NCBI GenBank assembly: GCA_033557675.1
Contig: JAWQRM010000393.1
Location: 1-23,246 of the forward strand
Direction: 5' to 3'
Length of the DNA stretch: 23,246 bases
Source of the DNA: Coptodactyla brooksi
Lineage: Eukaryota; Arthropoda; Insecta; Coleoptera; Scarabaeidae
In this document: in pieces, positions 8,840 through 19,239 of the stretch
Layout: the number at the start of each line of letters is the position of its first letter
How positions within the stretch are numbered: the first letter of the stretch is position 1
Notes under the pieces: model-generated
What the model was told of the DNA's origin: nothing
Seen by the model: the letters and a program-made list of their open reading frames with translations, nothing else
The model's database searches: none
Translations under genes and position numbers: made by a program

Positions 8840-10137
8840 GAGCTGTAAAGGGTCTGAGTTAGAGACATGACGATGATGAAGTAGAAGTTGTACCTTTGAG
8901 GGCGGAAGTCCTGGATGTGACAGTCGAACAGAAACTCACAAACCAAACTAAATGTGGTTTGCTTTGTGATCTTCTTGATGAATTTTTTTCTTCTCAAGTT
9001 CCAACATAGCCACATTGATCTTGAGGAACACACTGGCTAACCCGTGTACCGTGAAATTTTTTCCATGTCTTCAGTTCTTTCCTCTTCTTCCTTTTCCAAA
9101 TACTGCATCGTTTCTAACTCTACTAAATCCTCATTTATCAGCTCTCCATATAATCGACTAATTCAGCAATGTCTTCCACTTGAACATTTAAATTAAGCTC
9201 ATTGACAAGATTCACGATTGTTTGAATTAGTACATTAGTTTGTTAAAGATTGTCGAAAGATTCCATACTGTTCGCAAAACTTTTTTTATATATTTTTCCC
9301 ATATACCTTGCATGCACTAATCTACCACTTCATCTCAAGCCGATTTAATGTTTTTAATGTAATCTAAAATGACATAGGATTTCAAAAAATCATGAAGAGT
9401 TACTACATCATTTTCTGTTGCTGCCACAGCGTGAGAAAAAGCTGTGGCATCAACAGAAAACGCTTTGAATGTAGTTATAGCATCCTGATCCATTAGCTGT
9501 AGAACGGCAGTTCTGTCTTAGGAAGATACACTACCTTTACGTCTGGGTGTAGGTCATCAAGGTGCTGGAGGTGGTCTGGAGCATTATCAAGCTGGAGGAC
9601 AATTTTAAAAGATAGAGTGAGAGTATCCATATCTTTTTATTTGCACGATAGTAAATGGGCAGACTGCTTTTACTAATGTTCTTTAATGCACGTGGGTTTT
9701 CGGAGGGATAGATCAGGGAAGGTTTTAACTTGAACCCAGTGGCATTCCCTCCTAGCAAGGCTATCCTGTCTTTGAAAGCCTTGAAACCGGGCATTGTCTT
9801 AGCTTCTTTCCGCATATAGAATCTTTAAGGCATTTTTTTCCACTAAACACATTTCATACACATTAAATACCTGTTTCAGGCAGTAGTTGCCTTTTTTAAT
9901 TACTCCATCCAATTCGTCAACAAATTTTTCTGCTGTTTATACATACATTCGCGCTTGCTGTCTCACCGATGATTCTCCAATTATGCAGGTTGAATCTCCG
10001 CCTAGACCATTGAAACCATCCGTGGCTGGCTGTAAATGATTCTGTCGATTTTTCGCCTCATGTTTCTTCACAACCTCAAAGATACTGCGTGTCTTAGTTG
10101 GAATTATTAAAAGGCTTATCGTCATATTATTTTGCAT
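8840..10137 (-). pseudogene. pogo/Tigger (jerky-type) transposase pseudogene
   Basis: Read on the minus strand, the segment follows a Tigger/jerky DDE transposase: FVDELD.VIK.GNY then FNVYEMCLVEK (about 9900), TMPGFKAFKDRIALLGGNA and YPSENPRALKN (9790-9680), LDNAPDH (about 9585), MDQDAITTFKAF (about 9490), SHAVAATEND (about 9430), then a decayed C-terminus ending in a TTSTSSSS-like string near 8870. Of the catalytic triad, the first Asp (normally FNVDE) has become Tyr, while the Asp in LDNAP and in MDQ remain. Several frameshifts and stops break the frame, so no active enzyme is made. The N-terminal CENP-B-like DNA-binding part is hardly detectable beyond 10137. The mariner at 10375 lies just upstream. 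An inverted repeat at 9411-9460 has replaced part of the coding sequence. Confidence 0.9.
9411..9460. repeat. 20-bp inverted repeat (one mismatch) in the Tigger gene
   Basis: TTTTCTGTTGCTGCCACAGC (9411-9430) and GCTGTGGCATCAACAGAAAA (9441-9460) pair in 19 of 20 positions around a 10-base loop. The first arm, in minus sense, encodes the expected AVAATEN segment. The second arm sits where Tigger proteins normally have a YYLR-type segment and instead reads FSVDAT, as if the second arm had been copied from the first in inverted orientation. Confidence 0.8.
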
Positions 10138-10374
10138 CTGGTTGCCAAATAAGGCCCTTTCGCTACCTATTTATATTAAAATTGTATTGGAATCGGTTGA
10201 CACTATCAATTAGAAAAAAGAGTGTTACTTTGCTAAGCAATGAAATATGTTTGTTCTTTGATAAGGCAGCTTCCGAAGAGCTGTCGTATTCTCAATTGAC
10301 TGTGCAAAATTAATTGATTTTGAAGCCAAAACATCATTCAAAATAGCTTGCAATTGTATCTTATCACTTGCATA
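10138..10374. other. Spacer between Tigger and mariner remnants
   Basis: This probably includes the missing N-terminal part of the Tigger element, but no domain can be read. A plus-strand open frame (10098-10313) partly overlaps the pseudogene and is not convincing. Confidence 0.3.
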
Positions 10375-10438
10375 CAAGTATGACAATTAAATAACGAGAA
10401 TTTTAATTTAAATCATATTAAATTATATTGTTAGTTAT

Positions 10439-10975
10439 TGAACATATATATTGTTAGAAAGATACAAGATAATTTTCAATATATAGATTAAAATTATGTC
10501 TCTTAATTTGATTTGATCGAATAGGTAATCACTTTAAAAACATGTGAAAAATAAATTACGTAAAAATGCCGACCATAACATTAACGAACTAAGAGAAAAG
10601 TTCACAATGTGCTAATTTATTTTCAAGCATTCATATTTATAATGAAGTTTATACTATATCATAAGCAACGGACAGCTTATAAAATAATTTTGAATGACTG
10701 TTAAAATATTTAACTGTATTTAATATTTGGCAGTATCATTAATATTTTTTTCACGACTTCCTTTTGAGGTCTTATACCGGCAAACTATATTCCCCAGAAA
10801 CCTCCAGATATGTCCACCAAAAAGAAATTACCTCATCTCATTATAATGTGTTTCTAATTATGTGCGCTGCAAACCAAGTAATGTAAGCGATGTCATTATA
10901 ACTGTTTGTTCATTTCTTGCTAAATAATGATACACCGATAAAGGTTTTTATCTCTTAAAATATAGACGTATATTT
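10439..10975. repeat. ~540-bp dispersed repeat, copy 2, nested in mariner leader
   Basis: It matches 7101-7640 throughout in the same orientation, with shared runs including CCATAACATTAACGAACTAA and GAAACCTCCAGATA. It carries a short extra segment near 10594 and other small indels. TATATT-like sequence occurs at both edges (about 10444 and 10970) and might be a target duplication, but this is weak in AT-rich DNA. Its position inside the mariner shows that it arrived after the mariner did. Confidence 0.85.
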
Positions 10976-10997
10976 TTTCTTCGAACGCACGAAGTGA

Positions 10998-11025
10998 ATT
11001 AGCATGAACACAAGTTCATGCTAAT
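10998..11025. repeat. Perfect 12-bp hairpin in the mariner leader
   Basis: ATTAGCATGAAC (10998-11009) and GTTCATGCTAAT (11014-11025) are exact complements around an ACAA loop. It lies about 70 bases upstream of the transposase start. It could be a recent inverted duplication or part of the element's own leader. Confidence 0.8.
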
Positions 11026-11092
11026 CGGATAACAGGTAACAAAGTTACAGCCATTTGAATGACGTAAAAATGTGTTGATGTCGTAAAAACAT

Positions 11093-12108
11093 AATGGAAC
11101 AAAGAGCAATTTAAATTTTAGTATTAAATTTTATTTTAAACCGGGAAAAAATGTGCCAAAACTTGATTAAAAAAGTGTATAATGATGATTGTATGGTCTA
11201 ACGCTAGAGTTGGAGAGTGATTCAATCAACTTAAAAACGGTCGTGAAGATTTAAATGATGATGAAAGACCTGGTCGTCCAGAAAATAAATATCGTGCTGA
11301 ATTGGTAGAAAAAATTCGTGAAATCATTGCTGCCGACGGAAATTTTACTGTGAGAATGTTGGCTGAAGAATTAAAAACAAGCAGAGAAACTGTCTGTCAA
11401 GATTTGGGAAAAGGGGAAGTTTGTGCACGTTTTGCAAATGAATGATCTGTAGAGCATTGTAAAGACCTCATTCAAACTGCTGAAAATGATCCAGATTTCC
11501 TCGATTCAATCATAACTGATGATGAAACATGGTGCTTTAAATATGATTCAGAAATTAAGCGTCAATCTGCAGAATAGAAGTCAAAAGGCGAGCCAAAACC
11601 AAAAAATTGCGTTTTGAGAAGTCATGAATCAAGACAATGTTGATTACTTTTTATGATTCACAAGGGATGCTCCACAAGAAATTTGTTCCACAAAGTAAAA
11701 CTGTCAATGGACAATACTATTTAGCAGTTTTACATTATTTGTGGTCAAGAATTGTAGGTGTTAGGCCTGAATATCCAGCAGGAAAACAGTTTATATCAGG
11801 TTTTATTGTATGATAATGCACCACCACATAAGTCGTTAAATTATTGACCAAAAAAATATCTGTGTCATTGACCACCCACCGTATTCGCCTGATATGACAC
11901 CGTGTGCCTACTTTCTTTTCCCTAGACTGAAAGTTGCGTTTTATTAAAATTGCGAAAAAGATCGTTTTATTATAGTATTTCAGCCGTTCAAGCAGCTGTG
12001 ACGCAGCTACTAAAGCCCATTCCTAAGAATGATATGCAAAAATCAATGCATGCGTGTGTTCATTGTGCTAAAAAGTGGATTAAGTTAAATGGAACATATT
12101 TTGAATAA
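11093..12108 (+). pseudogene. Mariner transposase pseudogene (irritans-like)
   Basis: The start is taken at ATGGAACAAAG, because MEQR is the usual beginning of this subfamily. The frame is stopped after a few codons. From 11240 one frame reads REDLNDDERPGRP, KIREIIAADGNFTVRMLAEEL and, after a stop, TDDETWCFKYD with SAE.KSKGEPKPKN (stop where Trp is expected). Other frames continue with LITFYDSQGM, VNGQYYLAVL, YDNAPPHK and PPYSPDMTPCAYFLF. The third catalytic position of the D,D34D triad, normally Asp in C-D-Y, is Ala here (CAYF). Multiple stops and frameshifts make the gene dead. The terminus KWIKLNGTYFE matches the family's usual YFE ending at about 345 residues. Confidence 0.9.
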
Positions 12109-12437
12109 AAAATTACTTTTAAACGTAATACAATATATGTTTTTTGTATATCTAAAAATTCTCGTTATTTAATTGTCATACTGTGTAGGAACTTTTGACA
12201 TACAAGAGGACATTTGTCTTTTGCTTGTCTAACTTACTTGTACGGCGGACGTAAGGTACAATCTTCGTTCTTTAGGCATTTATTGAGAAACTCATACTGA
12301 TCTCTTCTTAAATCTAAGTTGATGATCATATCGAACACTTGATTCACCTATTTCCTGGTGATTCAGATCTTATATAGGAAATGTGTTCTCGTTTGTTTTA
12401 CTAATTGAACCTAATCCTTATGAACTTAATTCAATTA

Positions 12438-12464
12438 AAGTATCCCTTTACTAAAGGGATACTT
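12438..12464. repeat. Perfect 12-bp hairpin with 3-base loop
   Basis: AAGTATCCCTTT (12438-12449) and AAAGGGATACTT (12453-12464) pair exactly around ACT. No U tract or gene context suggests a terminator. Confidence 0.75.
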
Positions 12465-12829
12465 ATATACCGCTTTACACTGTTCGCAGCTTGTTATAAG
12501 GAAACACTGACGCAACATACGAGTTTAACGTGTTAGCGGTAGAAGTACAGTGTTCAAGTATCTGAAGAGTTAGGGGAGATCCTCAACTATGTAACAGCTA
12601 CAAGAATTTCATAGTCCGGTACTGATGTTTCTGCCCGACGTTATCTATCTCAGGATTTTTGATTTTGTTTAAATTTCGAAAAAGTTGTGATTGGTTCTAA
12701 CATTACTTTTATTTTAATAGTGTTATTCGTTAGTTGAATTATTAGTGGAGGATAAGATTGTATTAGCTTGTGGTAATGCACAAGGTCATATATTTATCCG
12801 TTGCGATTAGATTCCAGCAAATTTTCTTC

Positions 12830-12860
12830 TACTATAGAAGCACTTCAGGCTTCTATAGTA
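12830..12860. repeat. Perfect 12-bp hairpin with 7-base loop
   Basis: TACTATAGAAGC (12830-12841) and GCTTCTATAGTA (12849-12860) are exact complements around ACTTCAG. Confidence 0.75.
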
Positions 12861-13895
12861 CAATTTTACTTTCATCAGAGCGCTTTACGTCTCCAACTTA
12901 ATATCCAGTGTAGAAATACGTATTGTAGAACTTGCATATTCTACACACTGATAATGATGCAAGAGGATGCTTTGTCCCTAAACGACAACACCTATAATTA
13001 ATCATCGGAATTAGTTCTTAATTAATGCACGAGTTGATGAATAGCTTCATTCGGACTAAAATTATATACCACCTGCTGGGCAGCTACCGTAGCACAAGGA
13101 TACCCTTTGAAGTGTTATTAATTAAAACACCAAGTGCAAATTTTCACAATGGTTTTCAGCTAACTGCATTGACTAGAAACGTAATTTTTGCTTTCGCATT
13201 CAGAACACGAGTGCAAATCGCTTATAAGAATTTAAATTTTCAACCGCCCACTTATTGGCCCTTATCTCATATACTATGCACATACATTTTCATCTACTAA
13301 CATTCTCAAAGGAATTTAATCACGGGGAATTTCCCGATCGCACGTTGCTTTATCAGAAATCTGCATATCAGAGGAAATCATGTTAAATAAACATTTTTAT
13401 TGTTGTCAAAATGGTTACCTTATAACACGTGTTCCTAAGTTGTGCAATACAACGATAAGTATTCTTGTTAGCGGTTCCGTTAATAGTCAGACTAATTTAA
13501 TTTTTGATAATTTCGCTTTTAATTTCGACATTGAAACATTCTACAAACTGAAGTTATGATACTCTTCTTAATTTTAGCACTTCGTAATTGAATTACAAAA
13601 ATACATTAAATCAAAATGTAGGTATTTGTCATTGAACTTATAAAAGTGATAGAACTGTACATGTAATATTACCTCAAATATTATCCTTTACTTTATAATT
13701 ATTCTATATTTTACAATATTTGAAAAGGCAAGATAAAGTTAAAGATGTCTGGCGTCCGTTTAGAAAAATAGGAAATATGTTTTGGGATTTTCTTATATGC
13801 AAATGCTTTGTGTAAAATCGTAAGTGAAATTTATTATTTATCCGAATGGTACTTTTCGATTCGCATTAAATAAATTCAATAAGACTTGTAGTACG

Positions 13896-13930
13896 AGGAC
13901 TATCGTAACACTGTGAGTTACGATAGTCCT
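13896..13930. repeat. Perfect 14-bp hairpin with 7-base loop
   Basis: AGGACTATCGTAAC (13896-13909) and GTTACGATAGTCCT (13917-13930) are exact complements around ACTGTGA. The stem is too short for a canonical microRNA precursor and pairing does not continue outward. Confidence 0.8.
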
Positions 13931-14381
13931 ACACCTATCTTACTTTTTTCATCCACTATCTAATCATTAGGAATATTCTACGTTCTCATAATTGCAAGCT
14001 AAGTTAGGTTTAGTTATTCTCTCTTCAAGTACTATTACATCGTGTCTTCAATATACGTAAGTGCATTTTATATTTACGATTTAACATTCTGGAATGGTAA
14101 ATTCCAGCTGTATTGATTGTCAAAACAGATTTGTTCTGGCTTACCTAATTAACTTTTACAAGCTGCAAAATCCGTATCCCAATGATAATCAGCGGAACCC
14201 TTCCCTATACTATTAGCAAACAAAACAAGCTGATTTTTGATCCCTCAATTTCTCCAAATAAATTTGTTTTGTCCAATTTGTCTAGATAAAACTGTTTCTC
14301 CAGATATAGGTGTATTCAATTAGCATCAAAACTTACTAACTTATACGTATCATACGACTTTGTTTTCTTAGCAGTACCGAT

Positions 14382-14395
<14 letters not shown>

Positions 14396-14421
<26 letters not shown>
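14396..14421. repeat. (AT)n microsatellite
   Basis: An uninterrupted run of about 13 AT units. Confidence 0.95.
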
Positions 14422-14423
<2 letters not shown>

Positions 14424-15289
14424 GGTAGAGAGTATTGAAATCGAATAGCATATACCCACAATTTCTTGTAACGCGCAGATCGGCGGAGGTGCCGGAACAC
14501 CCGAACCTGCGCTTAAAATTCAAACTAACAGAACTTTCTTTCTTGGAGAATATCAACCCTAGATAACGCAGAATACTCTTAGGTCGAGCCCGCGGCAGTG
14601 GTGAAGGGGTAGGTCCTAAGGGGATGGAAGTGTGAGCGCCATGCTTTGGATCGGCGTACTCTGTACTTGTAATTCACCTATAATATAGCGACAGAAACGA
14701 AACGCCTTAAAAAGACAAGAAAAAGACCTTCTTTCAAGAGAACTTCAACAACACATATTATCAAATCAATAACAATTAAGTATATACAATGTTTGTAATC
14801 CAAATTATAAAATAATTATTTAAAATATTATATCTCACTCAAAAGTCTTAATATATCGACCAGTCAATAGATGCCGCACCTAGTCCGCTTTCAAACGGAA
14901 GCTAACAAAGTTGGCTACATTTGATATAATCCGATTAGTAGAGAGTCCGTAATGTAGCCCTTCTATAAATATAAACGAAGCAGATATATGTAGTTTTACA
15001 CACAAATCCAATCTTTGTCTCGCAATCAACGAGTTTGTGAGTATAGCTAACCTACCAATCAGGATAAACTCCGTTATTAACAATTTCAGCGATAGTATAT
15101 GTTAAGAAGTTACTTTAAATTAATACAAATGAAAGTAAGGTTAAGCTTGGTCTAAAAAATTCAAAATATACAATAAAAAATCGAATTCTTCTGTCGTGTG
15201 ACAGGTAAGTAAAAAATTACAATCTATTAAACAAATTAAACACAATATTGACCCAAAATCAGCCAAAACAGTTTTTTTTTTGAGCAGTT
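14422..15289. other. Unassigned DNA with a GC-richer patch
   Basis: The part at 14470-14660 is richer in GC than its surroundings and includes GCGCAG and CTGCGC arms about 25 bases apart, but no gene or known element can be read. The remainder is AT-rich. Confidence 0.35.
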
Positions 15290-16085
15290 CCACACGCTGA
15301 TGATGAACCAGTTTTCTTCGAACGTCTACAGCTGTCGTTCTAAAGGAAAAACCTATTACTCTCGCGGTCGCGGACAAAAAAAATAGCAGTACGCCCGGCA
15401 TGCTACGATATCTACGCCAGGTACCACACGCCCTCGCATGCAACAAAGATGGTGGCGGGTGCAGCAGTATCCTACATGAACAAAATGCACGCAGTAAACT
15501 AAATGTGGGTAAAGAAGAGGACCTAAGGAAAAAAGTGATACTTAGCGGAAAAATACACACGAAATCCTTCAGATTTTAACCGGTGGATTTTAACGTAATT
15601 GTAGATCTCAATGGATTTATCAGACGAAATGTCGAAAGGACGTCGTCCACGGCTTCGTAATACATCTAGTCTGCACAGGCTTCTCCAAAGACTCGACAAT
15701 TCCCAACTCTACAAAATTTCCACCAACTACTCACCATGGTAAAAGAGAACTTTACAAGGGAAGCTTCTATACGTGGAAAACAGGAAGTAGAAGTTATCAA
15801 CATAAAACAGCACTGAAAGATTACAGTTTTTCAAATGAAAGGAAATAACCCACAAAGAATAACAAAGCTACAAAAGGACGAATAAACAAAGGTAAGAAAA
15901 GCCATTCAAATTAACGAAGCTAACGCGCAAATCCAATCAACCGTTAAACAAAAGAACCGTGATCAACCCCATCTATCGGAACGTAGCGCAAACTCGAAAC
16001 CACTAAAGGATAGCGAATCTAGCACGAAAAACAACCACCAAGACGCTACTTAACCAAAGATAAAAATGAAACCATTACAGTCTTC
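15290..16085. repeat. Diverged dispersed repeat, copy 2
   Basis: Counterpart of 830-1610 in the same orientation. The best preserved parts are 15372-15460 (GACAAAAAAAATAGCAGTACG and AAGATGGTGGCGGG) and 15958-16080 (CCGTGATCAA, CGTAGCGCAAACTC, TAGCGAATC, GACGCTA and AAAAATGAAACCATTACA). A 139-codon minus-strand open frame at 15141-15560 spans its left part but has no recognisable domain. The element class is unknown; it ends about 130 bases before the non-LTR remnant at 16217. Confidence 0.45.
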
Positions 16086-16216
16086 GCTTTCATTAATGTC
16101 GAATATTTGTAGACACAACTTTTCCATAAAACTACTAACATTTGTAGCTGATCCTTCTTTATAGATCCTATATATAATTTTCCATTCTTTATCGTTTATT
16201 CGTGTTGTGACATATT

Positions 16217-17515
16217 CTCTGGGGCATGAAGCCCAAATAAATCTATTGGCTGCACGTGGCAGTGATTAGACCTATGATTGTGTACGGCTCGGTTGTATGG
16301 TGGACGAAAGCTACTCAACGTACAGCCGCTACTAGGCTAAATGGCCTGCAGAGGCAGGTCTGTCTGGCAATAGCAGAGGCGATGGGATCGACGCGCCTGG
16401 CTGTAATGAAAGTCCTGCTGAATCTCCTGTCTATATTTTTCTGGAGAGAGAGGCCAAAATCATAACCTATAGATTTAAATGTCTGGGTATGGAACAGCCC
16501 AGGATATTAGCGCAGGACCGGAGTTATTTGTGAGCGGAGATATAACGTCACGATATACTCAATATGGTCCCTGACATGATGCCTAACAGACTAACATTTG
16601 ATCACCCCTATACCGTTCTGCTATCTAGCAAAGACGAATTGAGTCGAAATAAGACCGGACGGTTAAAAGCATTTGTTGCTATACTGATGGCTCCCGGACA
16701 TAAAATAGATCAGTAGCAGGAATCTACAGCAATTCATCAAGAGTAATAATCTCACAGACATCATAGACAATAGTTTTTCAAGCAGAGATAACTGCAACTG
16801 AGCTGTGCGCCAGGGAGCTGTTGACTTCACACTGTGCGTGCAGAATTATAAGAATACATATAGATAGTCAAGCGGCGTTGTTAGTGTTTGATTCCAACCA
16901 ATGTAAGTCTAAATTGATCTTGATTTGTCCAGGAATCCTTGCAAGTTTAGGGGAATCTAACTGGTTACAGTTAGCCTGGGTACCAGGATTTCAAGGAGTT
17001 ATAGGCAACGAGGAAGCTGATTCAGTTGCCAGGAAAAGATCGGAATCCAACCTGATTGGTCCAGAACCTTATGCAGGAGTTGCTTTTGCTCAGGCAAAAG
17101 CAGCAATCGCAAGCTGGATTGAGGATAGAAACCTCCGGAACTGGGTCGGAATACCATGACTTCGTCATGCAAAGGGGGTATTACACTACCCCTCAATGTA
17201 AGGACCACGCCACACGACTGTGGGATCTGGACAGGAACCATCTAAGGATCCTGATAGAAGTGGGCACGGGTCACAGCCGGTTGAAAAAACACCAGCAGAG
17301 AACAGTTCTAGCGGAACACGCAGAGTTCCGTCTCTGCATGGAGGATGAAGATACAGAGCACGTACCATGCTGGGCAATGCTTGACCAGCATTGGGAAGAA
17401 TTAGGTTCGAGGTCTTCGGATGCATCCACCTGAGCCTAGCCGACCTTGGTAAAGTATCACCCAGTTATATTCAATTTTCTACAGAGAGCAGGATTGGAAG
17501 GTGAGATATAATATA
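16217..17515 (+). pseudogene. Non-LTR retrotransposon polyprotein remnant (RT end, RNase H, zinc knuckle)
   Basis: The plus strand encodes the C-terminal part of an R1/I/LOA-type ORF2. It begins abruptly with WGMKPK and continues, after a stop, with YWLHVAVIRPMIVYGSVVWW, the conserved segment just after the reverse transcriptase domain, then LNGLQRQVCLAIAEAMGSTR. An RNase H domain follows: YTDGS (16680), FQAEITA (about 16780), IHIDSQAALLV (about 16850) and VPGFQGVIGNEEAD (about 16980). Thus D, E, D and D of the active site remain, but the His usual in VPGH is Phe. A C-terminal block (17200-17433) reads HLRILIEVGTGHSRLKKH and FRLCMEDEDTEHVPC, a zinc knuckle whose first Cys appears lost. At least two frameshifts and several stops break it. 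The 5' portion, including the polymerase core and endonuclease, is absent, as expected for 5' truncation. Confidence 0.9.
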
Positions 17516-17596
17516 GAGCGTCAGCCACAATAGATCGTTGGTCACAATGGAGCGCTGTGTAAGCCCACTCAAGTTCAAACCTAACCTAAGCTAACA
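17516..17596 (+). mobile_element. 3' UTR and CCTAA-like tail of the non-LTR element
   Basis: After the coding remnant the 3' untranslated stretch ends in CCTAACCTAAGCTAAC (17581-17596), roughly three CCTAA units with one mismatch, and then returns to AT-rich sequence. Such tails in place of poly-A are found in several insect non-LTR families. It marks the 3' boundary of the insertion. Confidence 0.65.
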
Positions 17597-17599
17597 TTT

Positions 17600-19189
17600 A
17601 TTCACTTCACAGATTATTTTAAGACATATCATACAGAATTTTTAGTTGGTCACTCCTTCCGCCGTCTCTCCGTTTCCCTCCCGATGATTGCGTTGTTCAC
17701 TTTATTACCATCACACTGAATGTCGTAAAAGATCGTGTAACGCACTTTCAAGTGGAAAGTCTATTTCATTTCTACAAACAGTGCTGTTCAGTCAACTAAC
17801 GTCGTCATGACTTAGGCAAGTAATCTAGCCTGGCTTTTAAGCAGGCACTGCATGACATTTTCATGTGATTTGCAGTACATACTCTATATCCTGTTGATTT
17901 AAAACCATATCAAAAGAGTTTAAGTTATTACAGGTTTGCGTGCTAGTAAATTGTGACCGGAAGTGCAGTCTTGGTTTATCGATTTCCTTTAGCATTAAAG
18001 AATAAACACAAATCACATTAGTAAGTAATTTAAAGTGAATCTAAGCTGTCCAAGGACCATATTCAATATAAAAAGAAGTGACTGGTACCAATGCTAAAAT
18101 ACGATAAATTGTTTAAAATATACATTTTTTTAATGTGTAAATGGATATCGGTGACGACACATCAATGCGTCTGAATCGACCTTTGGAATCGACCTCAGTT
18201 CACGAATTGTTTCTTTCCAGCTTTAATAAATCTGCATGGCTTGCGTGCGCCTTCATTTGAAATCATTGATTCTTCAATAAATGGAACTAATTAGACTAGT
18301 TAAAACAGTTTAAACTAAAACTAACACATCCTAATACATGTTTTTATATTGCGATGTATTGATGAGAGAAACTGTCTTGATATTATGGTGCGTTAGACGT
18401 TGGAAGTCCTTATTATTCAAACCAGGGAATGGTAGACATACACATGATATATGGACTGGTCAAATGTAATCCAAAGGAATCCAGCGAAACGATCCTACGC
18501 GAATAGTTTTCCTAACAAATTCATTCCAAAGAAGAAAAATTTATAATAATTACATGAACTACTAAGAGATCGTGTCTAGCTGTGAATGGCTAATGACAAC
18601 CATACTTAACCCATTATATGCAAGATCGAGATTTTTCTTTAAACGTTGTTTTTTATACATAAAACAAAACGTAAACTAACACGTATTTTTTAGCTTTTCA
18701 AATTTTATTTTTTTATATTGTTTTATTGTTATCAAATAAGTTGTAGCATTGCATACTTTTCTGGCATTGTAATGACAATAATTTCACAAGAGAATGTTGC
18801 CGATATGTAGGGATGGTTGCAGATATGCAACTACATCATGTAAAGGGTTAGGTGTCTATCGATATCCGATATTATACAAGAGCTGAATGTTCTCCTACAA
18901 TAGAGCATGCAGTAAGATGCAATAAGACGTTTTGTTTCATTCAATGTTCCTCAAGATAATAATACAATCGTCAATCACGTCACTCGCTAACAATGAATGA
19001 TGTAAATTTATATATGTAACGTAATTTAATTGCATTAATTTCTCTTGGGGAAATTGTATTTAATTTTAAGTTAAGTAATTTTTTAAGTTTTGCAGGAACT
19101 GCTGACAGGTCTACTCCTCTTCCAAGCTCAAATAGATCAGAATTTTGATCTGGACATTAATTTCAACTTTTAATAACGAACTTTCGACC
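17600..19189. other. Unassigned AT-rich DNA
   Basis: No coding frame or known element is recognised. A 13-base tandem repeat beginning GAATCGACCT occurs at about 18173-18197. Confidence 0.45.
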
Positions 19190-19209
19190 TTAATAGAGCC
19201 GCAAATTCA

Positions 19210-19239
19210 GCTTGCTGCTCTGTACGATGAGCAGCAAGC
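19210..19239. repeat. Perfect 11-bp hairpin with 8-base loop
   Basis: GCTTGCTGCTC (19210-19220) and GAGCAGCAAGC (19229-19239) are exact complements. It is GC-richer than the surrounding DNA. Confidence 0.75.

Larger units (their letters stand above)
10375..12185 (+). mobile_element. Irritans-like mariner, 1811 bp, with nested insertion
   Basis: The ends carry AGTATGACAATTAAATAACG as inverted repeats (left from 10378, right reversed and ending near 12182), extended by GAGAATTTT, and are flanked by TA at 10373-10374 and 12186-12187. The transposase pseudogene lies at 11093-12108. A typical mariner is about 1.3 kb; the excess of about 0.5 kb is explained by the repeat copy at 10439-10975, which sits in the leader between the left end and the start codon. 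Terminal repeats are well preserved while the gene is heavily mutated. Confidence 0.92.
12188..14395. other. Unassigned AT-rich DNA containing perfect hairpins
   Basis: No coding sequence or named element is recognised. Three perfect short hairpins listed separately lie here. Small plus-strand open frames at 12801-13001 and 13025-13300 have no family resemblance. Confidence 0.45.

Noticed and set aside
15141..15560. 139-codon minus-strand open frame
   Set aside because: It spans a repeat boundary, and the matching part of the other copy does not preserve the frame.
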